Source: Lepidodermella squamata (lineage: Eukaryota; Gastrotricha). From it: 64,000 nt of DNA. The position numbers were made by a program, and so were the translations under genes. Location: contig JBLDXI010000030.1 of assembly GCA_047495785.1 (NCBI GenBank), positions 868,001-932,000 of the forward strand, written 5' to 3'. The notes beneath the pieces are model-generated. The model was given only the letters and a program-made list of their open reading frames with translations, was not told the origin of the DNA and ran no database searches. How positions within the stretch are numbered: the first letter of the stretch is position 1; every line of letters begins with the position of its first letter. Positions 45,326 to 56,682 of this stretch are shown in pieces.

Positions 45326-47698
45326 TTAATCATTGAAGTTCGTCGTTCGTCTGTTTATATTCGAAATCTTTTTCGTACGAATTCCGTATGCAACTATACT
45401 CGAAGTTGTTGTCGAGTATACAAGCCCACCGTAAGCCATGATGCTCTGCTGCAATGTCGTTTGCGTTGACGGCACTATGAACGACGCCACAACTACGCAG
45501 GCGAATATGAACATCGAGTTGACGACGCAGAGCCGAGCCGTCATAAATTCAGCATTCATCCCACGGGGCGGCAACATTCGTCGAACCTTGTACGAAAACA
45601 TAGATCCTAGGATCAATATAAAACCGTGAATAGCTAAGAATGCAGCGAGCCAATTTTCTTGTCCTTCAGAGTCGCAAAACGCTGTACCAATGTCGTAATA
45701 CAAATCCTGCAGAGGGTCGTAGACAACTTTGGAAACCCCCAAGCCAACCTTCATCGGGGATGCGATGAGCCACGAGGTTAGAATTAAAAGGTTGAGAAAT
45801 AGGAAAATCGTTGTTCCCCACGTGATAAACACGTTTGGTCGCCATTTTAAGACAACTCTGTGATAGGAGTTAGAGGTAAGTCCAAATGCGTCTGGATGTA
45901 TTTGCACGGACCCTCCCTTACTGTCATAATAGGATACGCATCTTTTAGGGCTCACTCTACCCAAGTCGCCGCGTGAATAACGAGCGTGCTGAGTTACGCG
46001 GCGCAAGGCACTGTTCTCCCCGGACAGCTCAATCATTAAAATTCTTGAGAAGGAGTTGCCGTTCATTAGAGACACGCCAATTATAGCGAATGCGATTCTT
46101 GAATCGCACAGGGCAGCGCTTGGGCTTTCACTAAAGTTTAAAGACCCTGATAGCACGCAAGCGACGTTGACTGCGAAAGCCCCTATGAATATGAGAAAAT
46201 TTGCGATCTTGTCATTAAAACCTCCACTAATGCTTTTCCCATTGATGAAAACGAATACAAACTGGACAAGGGTCGCTGCGATTGCTAGACCAAGAACAAC
46301 GGAGAACGAAGCGATAGGGTACGTGTAGTATCTTCGAACAACTGTTGAGAGGTCTTTCGGCGGGTTCTTCGACCGTGTGTTCCACTCGATCGCATTCACT
46401 TGTTGGATTTGCATTTGATCACCGAAAAACTCCATTCGGTGAGTCAGTTTCAAACTGTCGTTATTGAATTGAGCTACCCAAAATGGCTCCGAGTCGTATT
46501 CTAGCCGTTTCGAATAGCTGATCCGTCCTGTTCTTATGCCTCGGAAATCAGTTGCGGCGGCGCTTGAATTCACAACTCGACTCACCAATTCTGGATTAGC
46601 CAAGAAATCTCGTATAGTTGAGCTGAAATTCGAGTTCAATCGACGTTCAGCCTTGTCGATAGCAAGAATCGCTGCCATCACTCCATCGTGACAGGTATGT
46701 CTTAGGGCATAATCGAGGTAACGGCTTTGATTCGTAGCAACATCAAGAGCCATGTCGAATTCTCGAAAATCATAGCCAAGATCTGATTTGCCGCTTGGAA
46801 CTACAGCACTGTAGAAAGATCCGACCCAATATACAATTTTGAACTGCTCGAAAAATACTGCGGCTGGGCAGCCAGCGAGGGAAACGGAATTTGGATGGAA
46901 ATAGGATAGTGATGGTAGAGCGATGGCGAAATTCGACCCTGCAATACCGGCTCTATAAGCCATGCACAAAAATTTCGAGATCATCACAATGTTGACAGTA
47001 AGAAACATGACTACCCTGGAGTTCGAATCTAAGACCTCCCGTAGGAGTTCATTATCTATGTCCATCACCGCTGCGAACATGGTGAATCGCAGTCCGATGT
47101 TGATGCCTTCGACATAAAAAGCTTGGGAAGATATTACTTCATTTTGGTTTGCCGAGTTCGTAATAAGAGCAACTTCGCGCCACAAACCAACATTGCGTGC
47201 GAAGTAGGCGCCGGATGAGATCATTCTCTGATTGGGTGCTACAACCTTGTAAAGATTAGGAAAGTTCTTTCGATCTGCGGTAAACAATGGACCGTAACAG
47301 CCATACGAAAATTGAACCATGTTGAGCTCTCGAATAATCCTACTCGTTGACTGGCAATTTACAGCTGTTCCTATGACAACTGGTGAGAGGTAGATTCCAG
47401 ATGCCCTGAAAGCTTCAGAATTTCTCATGTAGCCGTCGTAGAACTGAAGGAATTGTTTCGGGGCATCATTTGTGTTAGGTCCTTCATTCACAATGCTAAG
47501 ATCAATGTGATAATCGGGTAGGTAATCGGTTTGATTGTTAAAAAGATCGACTGTTAGCTTTATAGCAGCAGCACAAGTTCGGCCGTCCATTGTTTCTGGG
47601 GCTGGTCGGAATGCCAGCAATTTAAGGAAATAAGGTTTTCTAAGCTGGGCATATGATGCACATAACAGGAGGAAAGCAAGTTTCAGAAGTATCTTCAT
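45326..47698 (-). CDS. Class C G-protein-coupled receptor, GABA-B-like (790 aa, single exon)
   Basis: A signal peptide (LLKLAFLLLCASYAQ) precedes a periplasmic-binding-protein-like Venus flytrap domain of about 400 residues, with PVVIGTAVNCQSTSRIIREL, VQFSYGCYGPLF and ALITNSANQNEV in the positions expected for class C and natriuretic-type binding domains. There is no nine-cysteine linker; the lobe runs almost directly into seven hydrophobic segments starting at YYTYPIASFSVVLGLAIAA, as in GABA-B receptors and unlike glutamate or calcium sensors. The third segment region contains the conserved cysteine (ALCDSRIAFAIIG), pairing with FCDSEGQENW before segment five. The intracellular tail is short and lacks a GABA-B coiled coil, so the ligand and partner are open. 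A 2.4-kb intronless frame is striking in this locus. Confidence 0.88.
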   Translation of the reverse strand: MKILLKLAFLLLCASYAQLRKPYFLKLLAFRPAPETMDGRTCAAAIKLTVDLFNNQTDYLPDYHIDLSIVNEGPNTNDAPKQFLQFYDGYMRNSEAFRASGIYLSPVVIGTAVNCQSTSRIIRELNMVQFSYGCYGPLFTADRKNFPNLYKVVAPNQRMISSGAYFARNVGLWREVALITNSANQNEVISSQAFYVEGINIGLRFTMFAAVMDIDNELLREVLDSNSRVVMFLTVNIVMISKFLCMAYRAGIAGSNFAIALPSLSYFHPNSVSLAGCPAAVFFEQFKIVYWVGSFYSAVVPSGKSDLGYDFREFDMALDVATNQSRYLDYALRHTCHDGVMAAILAIDKAERRLNSNFSSTIRDFLANPELVSRVVNSSAAATDFRGIRTGRISYSKRLEYDSEPFWVAQFNNDSLKLTHRMEFFGDQMQIQQVNAIEWNTRSKNPPKDLSTVVRRYYTYPIASFSVVLGLAIAATLVQFVFVFINGKSISGGFNDKIANFLIFIGAFAVNVACVLSGSLNFSESPSAALCDSRIAFAIIGVSLMNGNSFSRILMIELSGENSALRRVTQHARYSRGDLGRVSPKRCVSYYDSKGGSVQIHPDAFGLTSNSYHRVVLKWRPNVFITWGTTIFLFLNLLILTSWLIASPMKVGLGVSKVVYDPLQDLYYDIGTAFCDSEGQENWLAAFLAIHGFILILGSMFSYKVRRMLPPRGMNAEFMTARLCVVNSMFIFACVVVASFIVPSTQTTLQQSIMAYGGLVYSTTTSSIVAYGIRTKKISNINRRTTNFND

Positions 47699-48749
47699 TT
47701 TAATGAAGATTATTGAAGTAAAATTGACTAGGGTGAAATTTGATATGAGTCAAGATATCACGAGTTGACAGACGCATCTAGTTTCTCCTCTCCGGCGGGA
47801 TTTATTTTAGCCATCCGAACATCAGAAAAGCACAAGATTTCACTTTCTGATGCGTGAATAAAAGCGAGAAGATAGCAATCCATAATTGCAACAAATCGCT
47901 GAAATTTAGTGCTGGAATATATTATGCACAAATTTTGACCCCTTATTATAATTCTAATTAATTGATAAAAGTTATGATGTTTTGCTTCTAATAACTTCTA
48001 ATCTATATGAGCTAACTCATAGCCATAAAACTGTCAAAGCTCAAAGCTATGTCACCAACATGTGTGTCATTATGATCGATTTCATGTTGAAATAACCACT
48101 TGATTAGCTGTTAGCTGAGTTTGATCTTTGCCGCAGTCGGACTCTCATTAACACACATCCTGCCGCTGTGATGTTCTATCGTTTTGTTTGATTTAAAGTA
48201 TCTGAGCATGAACCCTCAAAATAAGAAACATTCCATTTTGTTTTAATAGAAAATTTATTCTGTAGGCAAAGTTGAATCAAACTGATTCTTATTGCTGATA
48301 ATCAAATCAAGCGCAAAATTAATTATTGAAAATTATTTAATTGCATCGTGTTGTATTATCAAGTAGCGATTTAATAAAAGTATCAACGTTACTTCTCCAT
48401 GTTGGCTAGCTAGCTAACTAGGTTAAAACTAAGGATTTCCACGCCCATTTACCTGGCACGATGCTCCGCGCTTGATGAAAAGCCTCGAAACATTTGATTG
48501 GCAGATTTGTTGTCTTTTAATATCCTGTTAACATTTTCAATATTCTTCAACTCTTGAAGGTTGCAGTTATGATGTTAGACTGCATCGAAGCAGTGAAAAC
48601 ATGGAGCTGATAGCAACTAGGTAGTGGGTTGGCGAAAAAGTTGCGCAAGGCAAATAAAGCCGCGAAATTAAATTTCTTTGCTCGCGTAACCGCATAAAAA
48701 TCCTTGTCAGTGCTGCGGTCCATAGTCCTGTGGAGAAAGGTGGAATAAA
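47699..48749. other. Intergenic, no gene seen
   Basis: AT-rich divergent spacer between the class C receptor and the chimeric channel gene. No repeat or coding signal was recognised. Confidence 0.5.
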
Positions 48750-51700
48750 ATGAAATTTCGAAATCTTTTAGCGCTATGGTTGTTCGTGCAAATAATCTAT
48801 GAAGGCAAGAAATTACAATTTAAAGATGTCAATAAGGCTATCATGATTTTTTCATAGTGCATTCGTCATGCCCTGGTTTTCGAACGATACCCGGGCAGTA
48901 CCGATACAAAAGCGCAGCAACGTCCAACGCATGGAAGGAGATTACACAGGAAGAGGTCTCTAAGCCGCGCGATACAGATGAAACTATTCAAGTTATGGAC
49001 GGCTCAAAGGTTCTTAGTAGCCATCGATGCCTGGCGAACGGCTCGTGGGACGTCCCGCCGACCAAATGCAGCTTCTATCCCGGTTGTAAGTTGACAGAAA
49101 TGAACTGAAATGATAGATGAAAGTCTTCTTTCTACGCTACAGCTTCATGTCCAAATGGCGGAACTTGCATGGAAGGTGGTACGTGCCTTTGCCGCTTTCG
49201 CTACGATGGCGACTATTGTGACGATCGTGAGTTTGCTTCCTAACAGGTTTCTATTACCATTTAATTTACTTTTTGAAGCTCCTGAAAGTTTAAGCTGCCC
49301 GCAACCTTGCGGGAGTGGCACATGTCTCAACGGGATGTTCTGCGTGTGCCCTGCGGAAACTTTCGGCCCGTCTTGTCAGTACAACGAGAACAACATGATA
49401 GCTGTATCAAACTGGATTCTATCAGTTCCTTCAACGATTCGGGGCGTAAAAAACGGGGTTATTGTTAACAACTTCGTGGCTTGGCACTCTGTTCTACACT
49501 GGCGGATTTTTGCTGACGATGGGAAGGCCATCAAGTTTTCGAGAATGTCTTTCCTCACTTTCGACGCCGATGGGAACGAGCAGCGAAAAGATGTAGCAAG
49601 ACTCCAGTTGTTTGATTCTGGTTATTCTGGCGTAGCTCCGACTATCGGTCGATACGGGCCGACTGATCTTGGAATAAAAAATAAAGTGTCCGTCACTAGT
49701 AATAGCTCTTCTGTATTGGTGCTGTTCACTAGTTCCGGGATTGTAACTTACGTGCACCTCGAGATCTACTTCGAGCAAGTTGCATCTAATATACCAGCAA
49801 CCCTCGGCTCCACGGCTACGCCCGAAATATCAGACGGAGCTTGCCCTGTATTGACAACTATCGATTGGCGATTCGATGAGCTTACAATTGGTGTCAAGCC
49901 GCAGTCATCTCCGAGTCAATTTCCCACGTGGTGTACGTGGCGGGTCAAAGTACCAGCAGACAGCCTGATGCAGTAAGTAGAAAAAATGATTGAGAATTTG
50001 TCACCAGTGTATCCCATGTAGATACGCAGTTGTCAATTATACATTGGGGAATCAGGCTGTTTACCTTGCTATGGATTCGGTCAACTACCTAACAGGCGAT
50101 GTCTACTCAAATATGTTCAAGGTGGACTGGAAGAAGAGCGAAGAACGGCAATACCCAGATCTCAAGCCCATGCCAAATTCTGACTCAAATCGTGAAGTGC
50201 TTGTTTTCCTGAACTACAGAGGTGGTGGTACGAACAACGGGTTTTACATCAGATTCAAAATGAGTTAGGTTTCATTGACAATTTATCTGCGAACTAAGAA
50301 TGATCTTTTCTTTAAAAGCCTGTCCTGCTGGGTGTTTGAACGATGGGAAATGCGTCTACAACAACACTTGCCTATGCCGGAAAGGTTTCTATGGCCCGCG
50401 TTGCGAATTCGACGCTGATAAAAACGTTCCCCTCGAGAAGAACGTTCGAATTTGTACACCTGAGTTACTTGCTGGAAAGAACAATAGGAGCGACGTTGAT
50501 GATAGGTTGACGATTCTCGCTAAAATGAATACGACATCTGGGTTCTGTCAATGGATGCTTACAACTACCGAGGATAAAGTTTTCAAGTAACGTCGTTACA
50601 GTTTTAGAAAGTCTCATTCAATCAATATCCAACCCCGCAGATTTCAGAAAATCTCGATAAAAGTGATAGATAGACATGGAAGCTTCAGCGATGATGGTGA
50701 AACATTTGCTTGAACAATTTTAATTACAATTTTTTGAAATAATCAATAGTTGTGGTGTCAGTTCACGAGTTGGCACATGGATCATCAACTTCGACAGCTC
50801 TCGCGACTGTAAGGCCTTCGAATACAACCGGAAACATCGAGGTCGAAGTTGAGACTACAGCGAATTCAGCCATTTTGTTGCTACAGTTCAAGTCGGGGCT
50901 TAATGTCGAGTTCTGGACAGATGCCACAAGTAAGATTAAGGCGAGTTCAATTCGATATTCAAATGCTTTTTTCAGCGATTTCCGTATCTCGGAAGAAACG
51001 AGCTGCCCCTTATTTAATGCCGGTTCAAACAACATGCCCGGTATTGACTATCCTCGACTGGCCTATTGATACGGTCTTGATTGGCAAATGGCCTCCGGTG
51101 AAAGTTGATCTCCAGGTTTGTCAATGGCTGCTGCGGTTTCCCCTCGCCCAGTCTGCTTCGTATCAAATCCTTAACATGTCGCTGATTGTGGACGGGAATA
51201 TACAGATGAGGCGTCGCGATTCAAACTATAATTGGAGCAATCTGCTGCATGAGGCGAAACCAAATGTCTCGCTAGAAAATGAGCCGAAGCAAGTGATCCA
51301 GCCACTGAGTGGATTTGAAGGTTCTGAGATGATGGTTATCATGAGCTCTAGCGTGTCAAAATCTAACCAAACAGAAACTGGTTTCGAAATGCAGTTCTAT
51401 TTCGACATATCAACGACATCAACACTCCCCACGACTTCGTCGTCGAGTTTCATCTCAACAGAGCTAAACGCTACGCCAACACCAATGTATTCTTCGGCTG
51501 ATGCTTCAACAAAACTGAATACAGTGACGTTAGCCACTGGCACGACAGAGGCAGTACTTTCGAAAAAGTACATGTCTGTTGCTGAGAGAGCAATAGCTGT
51601 TTTCCCTAAGCTACCGGAGGAAAAAGCTACGCCAGGAATACGTGATACCGATATCATTCAAGGTCGATGCCACGACTTCTCAGCAGATAGAAGCGCTCCG

Positions 51701-52717
51701 CCAAACAACGGCAATGTAACAAATATTTCTACCATTTTCGTGGTGGACCAGTTTTTCGATATCAGCGAAGTTAATGAGACTATCACTGTATCAGGAATCG
51801 TTCAGCTGAATTGGAATATTACAACATGCATGCAAGAAGATATTCTGGTCAAAATTTACGAGCCGGAGCGAGTTTTTGTCGGAAATCCACAAAACTTCTG
51901 GATGCCACCACTTACTTTCAGATCAAGCCCTGATAATGTATACATGATCGACAGCCAACTCGGCGACGATTTCGTGTTTGTTATCAGTCCTCACGAAAAC
52001 AAACACTTGAACATGCAGTTCTACTGGTCGAAAATAGGTGTCTTCGAGTCAACCTGTGACATGGACCTTCGAAAGTTTCCATTCGATACGCAAAGGTGCG
52101 AGATCAAGTTTGGCATCCATCGCTCGGTTAATTTGACGGCACTTTCGGAGCTGAAGATGGTCATCCTTGACGAATTGTCTCCTGTTGCGCAATGGGAAAT
52201 ATTGCCTGAACTTACGAAGTCTGAAATCAAGTTGTTTTCTGCTCCGACCATTGGTAGCAAAGTCACCGTGGCTGTATTCTCAATGACCTTCCGGAGAAGG
52301 CCCAACTACTACCTTCTTAACATCATTGGCCCGTGTCTGGTTCTTACATTCTTGGAACTGGCTGCCTTTCTGATGCAGGCCAATAAGCCAGATCGAGTAA
52401 TGTTTGTAGTCACGATCCTTCTCGCGCTGACTGTTGCCCAGAATCAGGTCTTGCAAGATGTCCCGAAAACTGCAGCGATGATTCTTCTGACCGAGTACAT
52501 TCTCTACATGTCGATCTACACAGGGATGGTTAGCTTCTACAACCTGCTTCTCGGATATCTGGCGACTGATATGACGAAATCAGCCAACAAAGTGCTGAAA
52601 TTCGGCTGCCTTCGCATTTCGGTCATAAATTTGCTGAATGCGCTCGGATTCGTGATGGCCGTAGCTGCTTTCTCCGGCATCAATCTATACGCCCTATACA
52701 TTCTCCATTTCGAATAA
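48750..52717 (+). CDS. Chimeric Cys-loop channel subunit with N-terminal sushi, EGF and CUB-like modules (1182 aa, 9 exons)
   Basis: Exons: 48750-48804, 48858-49085, 49143-49226, 49279-49972, 50022-50263, 50319-50586, 50641-50696, 50750-50929 and 50976-52717; introns are 46-57 bp, the first GC-AG. Lengths sum to exactly 1183 codons. Residues about 1-19 form a signal peptide. Exon 2 is a sushi-like module ending HRCLANGSWDVPPTKC. Exon 3 is an EGF module (CPNGGTC..CLCRFRYDGDYC). A second EGF (GTCLNGMFCVC..GPSC), two CUB-like domains (second containing CTWRVKVPADS), a third EGF (CPAGCLNDGKC..GPRC) and two more CUB-like blocks (CQWMLTTTEDK and CQWLLRFPLAQ) follow, then a Ser/Thr-rich linker. From about residue 826 comes a full channel subunit: loop A FWMPPLTF, Cys-loop CDMDLRKFPFDTQRC (13 inside, near 962), M1 near 1046, M2 DRVMFVVTILLAL, short M3-M4 loop and M4. 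Loop B tryptophan is replaced (KFGIHRS). Exon 7 and 8 borders are the least certain. Confidence 0.78.
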
Positions 52718-53921
52718 GAAGACTACAAAGAAATTGTTAGCGTAACAGAACAAAGAATACAGTTTCAAGACTTGAAGTGAAATGATGAGCTCAGCTATAT
52801 CGCAGCTCTGATGATAAAACTCATTCCTTTACTAATTTTGCTAGTCACTAAAGTTAATTTTATAAGTTGCTCCGCTATTCATGAACAAGGAAACTCTTGT
52901 CAAGTGTCAATGATCGCTTGCTTAAAAATCGTATTATGTCGTGAGTTTCAGTCACCGAATAATTTGAGCCCGTGGAAGATATTCTTGGAGCTGATGTTCA
53001 CGACTTTTGGTAAACCTAATTCCGTGCAAAAAGGCTCCACTTGATTAGCTTCCCTAAACTGAAGCACCCTTCGATTTCCCTGAACCATATGATTTGAGCA
53101 GTTTCCAGCATTTGATGCAATCGAAAAATGTCAACGTTTTCCAGCCAGAGACGCTTCGCCTTAATTTGACCATTGCTTCATTTTATTCATTGCATTCTCC
53201 ACAATTGATAAATGTTCAATCAAACTTGTCGACGCGCTCCACGATACTAATTTCATTTTTTTCGAATTCTATCAAATAGCTTAAAATTGCCTGCTACACA
53301 TCCGATCTTATGCGCTTCATTGATCATTGATGATTTTCAAATATTTGTCCTGTTTGCTGTGTCAACATAAAATGATAATGGGTGAAAAGATTTTCTCAGT
53401 TTTTCCTTCTGTTTCGGCCCTTCCCTTGCAATTTTGGATATATGTAAGATCTTTCTGTCATACTTATTCGCTATGGTGATAATCAAATTATCTGTTATCC
53501 TCAAATAATTACCTCGTCTCGATTACAGAAAAACTGGTACTTCGGAAAAACTGGACCGCCGTCACTTGGGAATCAGCATATGCCGGTTTTTTTCCATTTC
53601 ATTTCGCTCGTAAATCCTATATAACTTAACCATTAGAATTTAGGCGCGATACTACATCAATGATACCAAATAAACAGACAGTCTAAATCAAACAGAATTA
53701 CAGATCTAAAATTTGATAGTGAAGCGTCTAGCCTAACTAATCGATTAATAGCATGCTCCCCGGCCCATTGATTACGCTGATTTTAAAACTCCGGCATTAC
53801 TGACTCAATAAACCGACCAGTCGCATATCTCACCGCAGAGGGAATTACCGCATTTTTGTACACTTGTATGTATACTATTCACCTGAGTTCTGCTCTGATT
53901 TTCGCACTATAGCGCTTAAAA
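52718..53921. other. Spacer with one weak secreted ORF
   Basis: A frame at 52811-53044 begins with a convincing leader (MIKLIPLLILLVTKVNFISC) and reaches a stop after 77 codons; a GTAAAC donor at about 53012 might extend it, but I found no exon joined in a sensible frame. It may be a small secreted protein or a decayed gene start. The rest of the spacer shows nothing. Confidence 0.35.
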
Positions 53922-55138
53922 ATGCTCATGAATGTATTGCTACTGTCTATTTCTTCTAGCATTGGCCTCATCAAAGCAGCTGAAATGTCAACATCTGACC
54001 TGTTACGCGAAAATTATTTCAGCTATTGCCCTGCTATGAACTCAAATTACATGGTAACAGATCAAGCTGTGATATCAAAAGGCGAAGGACCGGTAGTAGT
54101 CGACGTTTCCATAGCTCTATACCGCTTCGTTGGGATAAACGACGTCCAACAACGATTATCTCTAGTTTTTCTTCTCATTTACTCATGGCCTATTCCATGC
54201 GGTGTACCAAACTGTACGGAGCTGCTCCCAAGTTCAATCTGTTCAGTTACAGACGTGGGGAGGCTAGCTTTTCATGTTCCAGCTCGAGACATTTGGACAC
54301 CAGAGCTGGTTCAGATGACCGCATATGAAACACCTAACACTCAACCCAGGTAAAATCTTGAAAATTATAAGAAAAAATCATTATAATGTGCCGCTCAAGT
54401 TGTAATGAGAAAATCTGGGTCTATCCATTCGTTACCAACACACTGAAGCGATTTGTCTTCAACCGATTCGACACGGCTTGCACTTCATTCAGCTATCGCC
54501 GGTTCCCCTTCGATACCCAACAATGCTCCCTTGTTTTCGAGCCCTATGACCCAGCAAATGAAGTGATCTACCAAAGTTCCGCCTTCTACATTGACGTATC
54601 TGTTCGCGATACCTTCATATCTGATACTGACATTTGGACACTCGTCCAGCCTTTAGTCCATACTACAACAATCTCGAATCAATCTGACGGCTCTTCATCA
54701 TTCAGCCATTTAGTTTTCACGTTGAAATTCCGCCGGAAGAGCGGCTACTACGTCTGCAATATCTTTGTACCAACCATCGCGCTTTTCGTCCTTCAAATCA
54801 TCTGTTTGATATCAGAGCCTTCGACCGGCGATCGAGCTGCGTTTTGCGTAACTGTTGTTTTGTCCTACGCTGTGATTCTTACGCTGATTTTCGGCATGAT
54901 GCCAACAACTTCAGATTACGTTTATTTGGTCTACATGGTGACGGCGAAGTTTATAAGTTCTGTGATCATAACGTCATACGCTAGCCTTAGCGCTGGGTTC
55001 TCCGAGACATTCAGATGCCGTAAGCTGAAATCGTGTAATATCCCGATGCATAGAGTTCTCGACTTTCTAGTAGCAACCATTTCAGTGACGGTGATTTCAT
55101 TTCTCGACATTGTTTTCTTTTCATTAATGCTGAGTTGA
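53922..55138 (+). CDS. Cys-loop ligand-gated ion channel subunit (388 aa, 2 exons)
   Basis: Exon 1 is 53922-54349, the intron 50 bp, exon 2 54400-55138. The acceptor CTCAAG was chosen because it yields SCNEKIWVYPF, aligning with DDKIWFFPF of the intronless paralogue at 43969. Leader MLMNVLLLSISSSIGLIKAA; YCPAMNSNYMVTDQAV; WPIPCGVPNC..LLPSSIC; loop A IWTPELVQMTA; Cys-loop CTSFSYRRFPFDTQQC with 14 internal residues. M1 KSGYYVCNIFVPTIALF, M2 DRAAFCVTVVLSY, M3 AKFISSVIITSYASLS; the loop to M4 is about 22 residues. Same length as the 43969 product and the closest relative in the window. Confidence 0.92.
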
Positions 55139-55478
55139 ATAAACAAAAGAAAACATCCCCAAACTCAAACATTAGCTGTGGTGAAGTTTCCAAGATTTTA
55201 TCACGAAAATGGAAAAAGGAAGTAAAGGAATACTCAATGAATCTCTTTTGATGGAGAAATACAATTTATCCCCGATCCCCCGGAGAGTGAGCAAATTGGA
55301 TTTCGCCATCAAAAGCCATAGAGTAATCCTATTCCTACATGCGCACTCGAGCCTGTTTTTGGGGAGTTAAAGAGGCATACCCCTGTGAAAATAGCATACA
55401 AAATTGAAGTAAAAAGCCCGCCTTAAAATGTTTAAATTAGCCATTGAGATTTAGGAATTCAGATATTAGGATGGAAAA
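55139..55478. other. Intergenic, no gene seen
   Basis: Convergent spacer between two receptor genes. Confidence 0.5.
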
Positions 55479-56682
55479 CTAATAAGGCTCGGGCTCATAC
55501 ATCATAGAATTGAGAGTAACAAATCCTGAGGTTACAACAATGATTACCATGCTAATAAAGATAGCTATGTCCAACATTCGCAAAATCGAAATCTCCATAG
55601 TATAACATGAATGCTTCGCAATGTGAAAGCTGAAAACTCGTTTGCTAGAGAAACATTTCCTAGAAGATAGCATGCAAGTTACTAGAGAGTAAATGGTGCA
55701 AAATACGCCGATGTAAAGTTGAATCGTTATGAAAACGACTATGAGTACTGTTTCTGACGTAGTAGGAATCTGAGATTGGATAACAGTTTGCAAGAGTAGA
55801 AAAGCCATGATTACAGTAGTCCCATAATACGCTCTGTTACTCTCTTGCGGGGGCATGAATACAAAACTGAGTTGAAGGAATATCAGGGAGATTAACGGGA
55901 GTAAAACACTGATAAAAAATTGCGAGGTCTTGCGTTTTAAGATGAACGTGTAAGTTGGTTGAGAGAAAAAAGACCCAGGCCAAGAGTCGTAGGTTCGATT
56001 ATTGATGCTTGCTTGGAAGTCAACTTGATACCAAACGCTGGAGTGAGGCACAAAATCTTGGTAGATTATTCTTTTGATAGAATGGGCGTTGACGAATTTC
56101 GTATCGCGGTAGAATTCGAATCTAAGATCACATATTTGAGTGTCGTATGGGTAGCGTCTGAACAGCAGATCGCAATGGAAGTCAAAACGTTGAGTATTGC
56201 TCCATTTCAACGTTCCATTGTCCTGTATGATCATATAACTGTCCAGGGCTTGCCTGGAGAAATAATGCAATCAGATTAAAATTCGCAACTTAAAGTTGGT
56301 CTTACGTTAAACTGAGGATAACTTTATCGACTGAAGTGACGTGCATCAATTCCGGGATCCAAAGTTCGCCATTGTTTGGTATGACGAGCTGTGTGATATT
56401 AGAATCCTTAGGCCAAGCTTCCGCTACGCAAAAGCTGTTCCAGTACATTGAGAAGCGGCCAACGAAAGACATAGACATGTCCAGCTCGTTTATCTCGATG
56501 AATTTCAGTGGCGACATTGATGGCCGAACCCAGACAGTGTCCTCGTACCTTCGGACAGGCCGGAACTGACCATCGGCCCAGCATTTCGATTTCAGGGTTC
56601 TAGCCAAAGCCGCTTCTTCGACCTCTGAGCTTACAACAGCGACTGTCCATATGAAGGCTGAAAAACAGAACGTCCAAAACAT
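55479..56682 (-). CDS. Divergent Cys-loop channel subunit (383 aa, 2 exons)
   Basis: Exon 1 (56306-56682) and exon 2 (55479-56253) are joined across a 52-bp GT-AG intron to give SLTQALDSYM; 384 codons in total. Leader MFWTFCFSAFIWTVAVV; LKFIEINELDMSMSF; loop D YWNSFC; loop A LWIPELMHVTS. The Cys-loop CDLLFRRYPYDTQIC has the canonical 13 internal residues, with Tyr-Pro-Tyr in place of Phe-Pro-Phe. The pore differs from all neighbours: M2 NRAYYGTTVIMAF has Asn at -1' and Met at 9' instead of Asp and Leu. M3 is followed by a cytoplasmic loop of about 35 residues rich in Ser, Lys and Cys, and M4 ends with an acidic YEPEPY tail. No loop C cysteine pair. Ion selectivity is uncertain. Confidence 0.87.

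Noticed and set aside
45438-46328. Plus-strand ORFs opposite the class C receptor
   Set aside because: They are antisense shadows of a long, well-supported coding exon.
52811-53279. Separate secreted gene after the chimeric channel
   Set aside because: The leader is good, but no exon join gives a sensible continuation; kept only as a weak note in the spacer entry.
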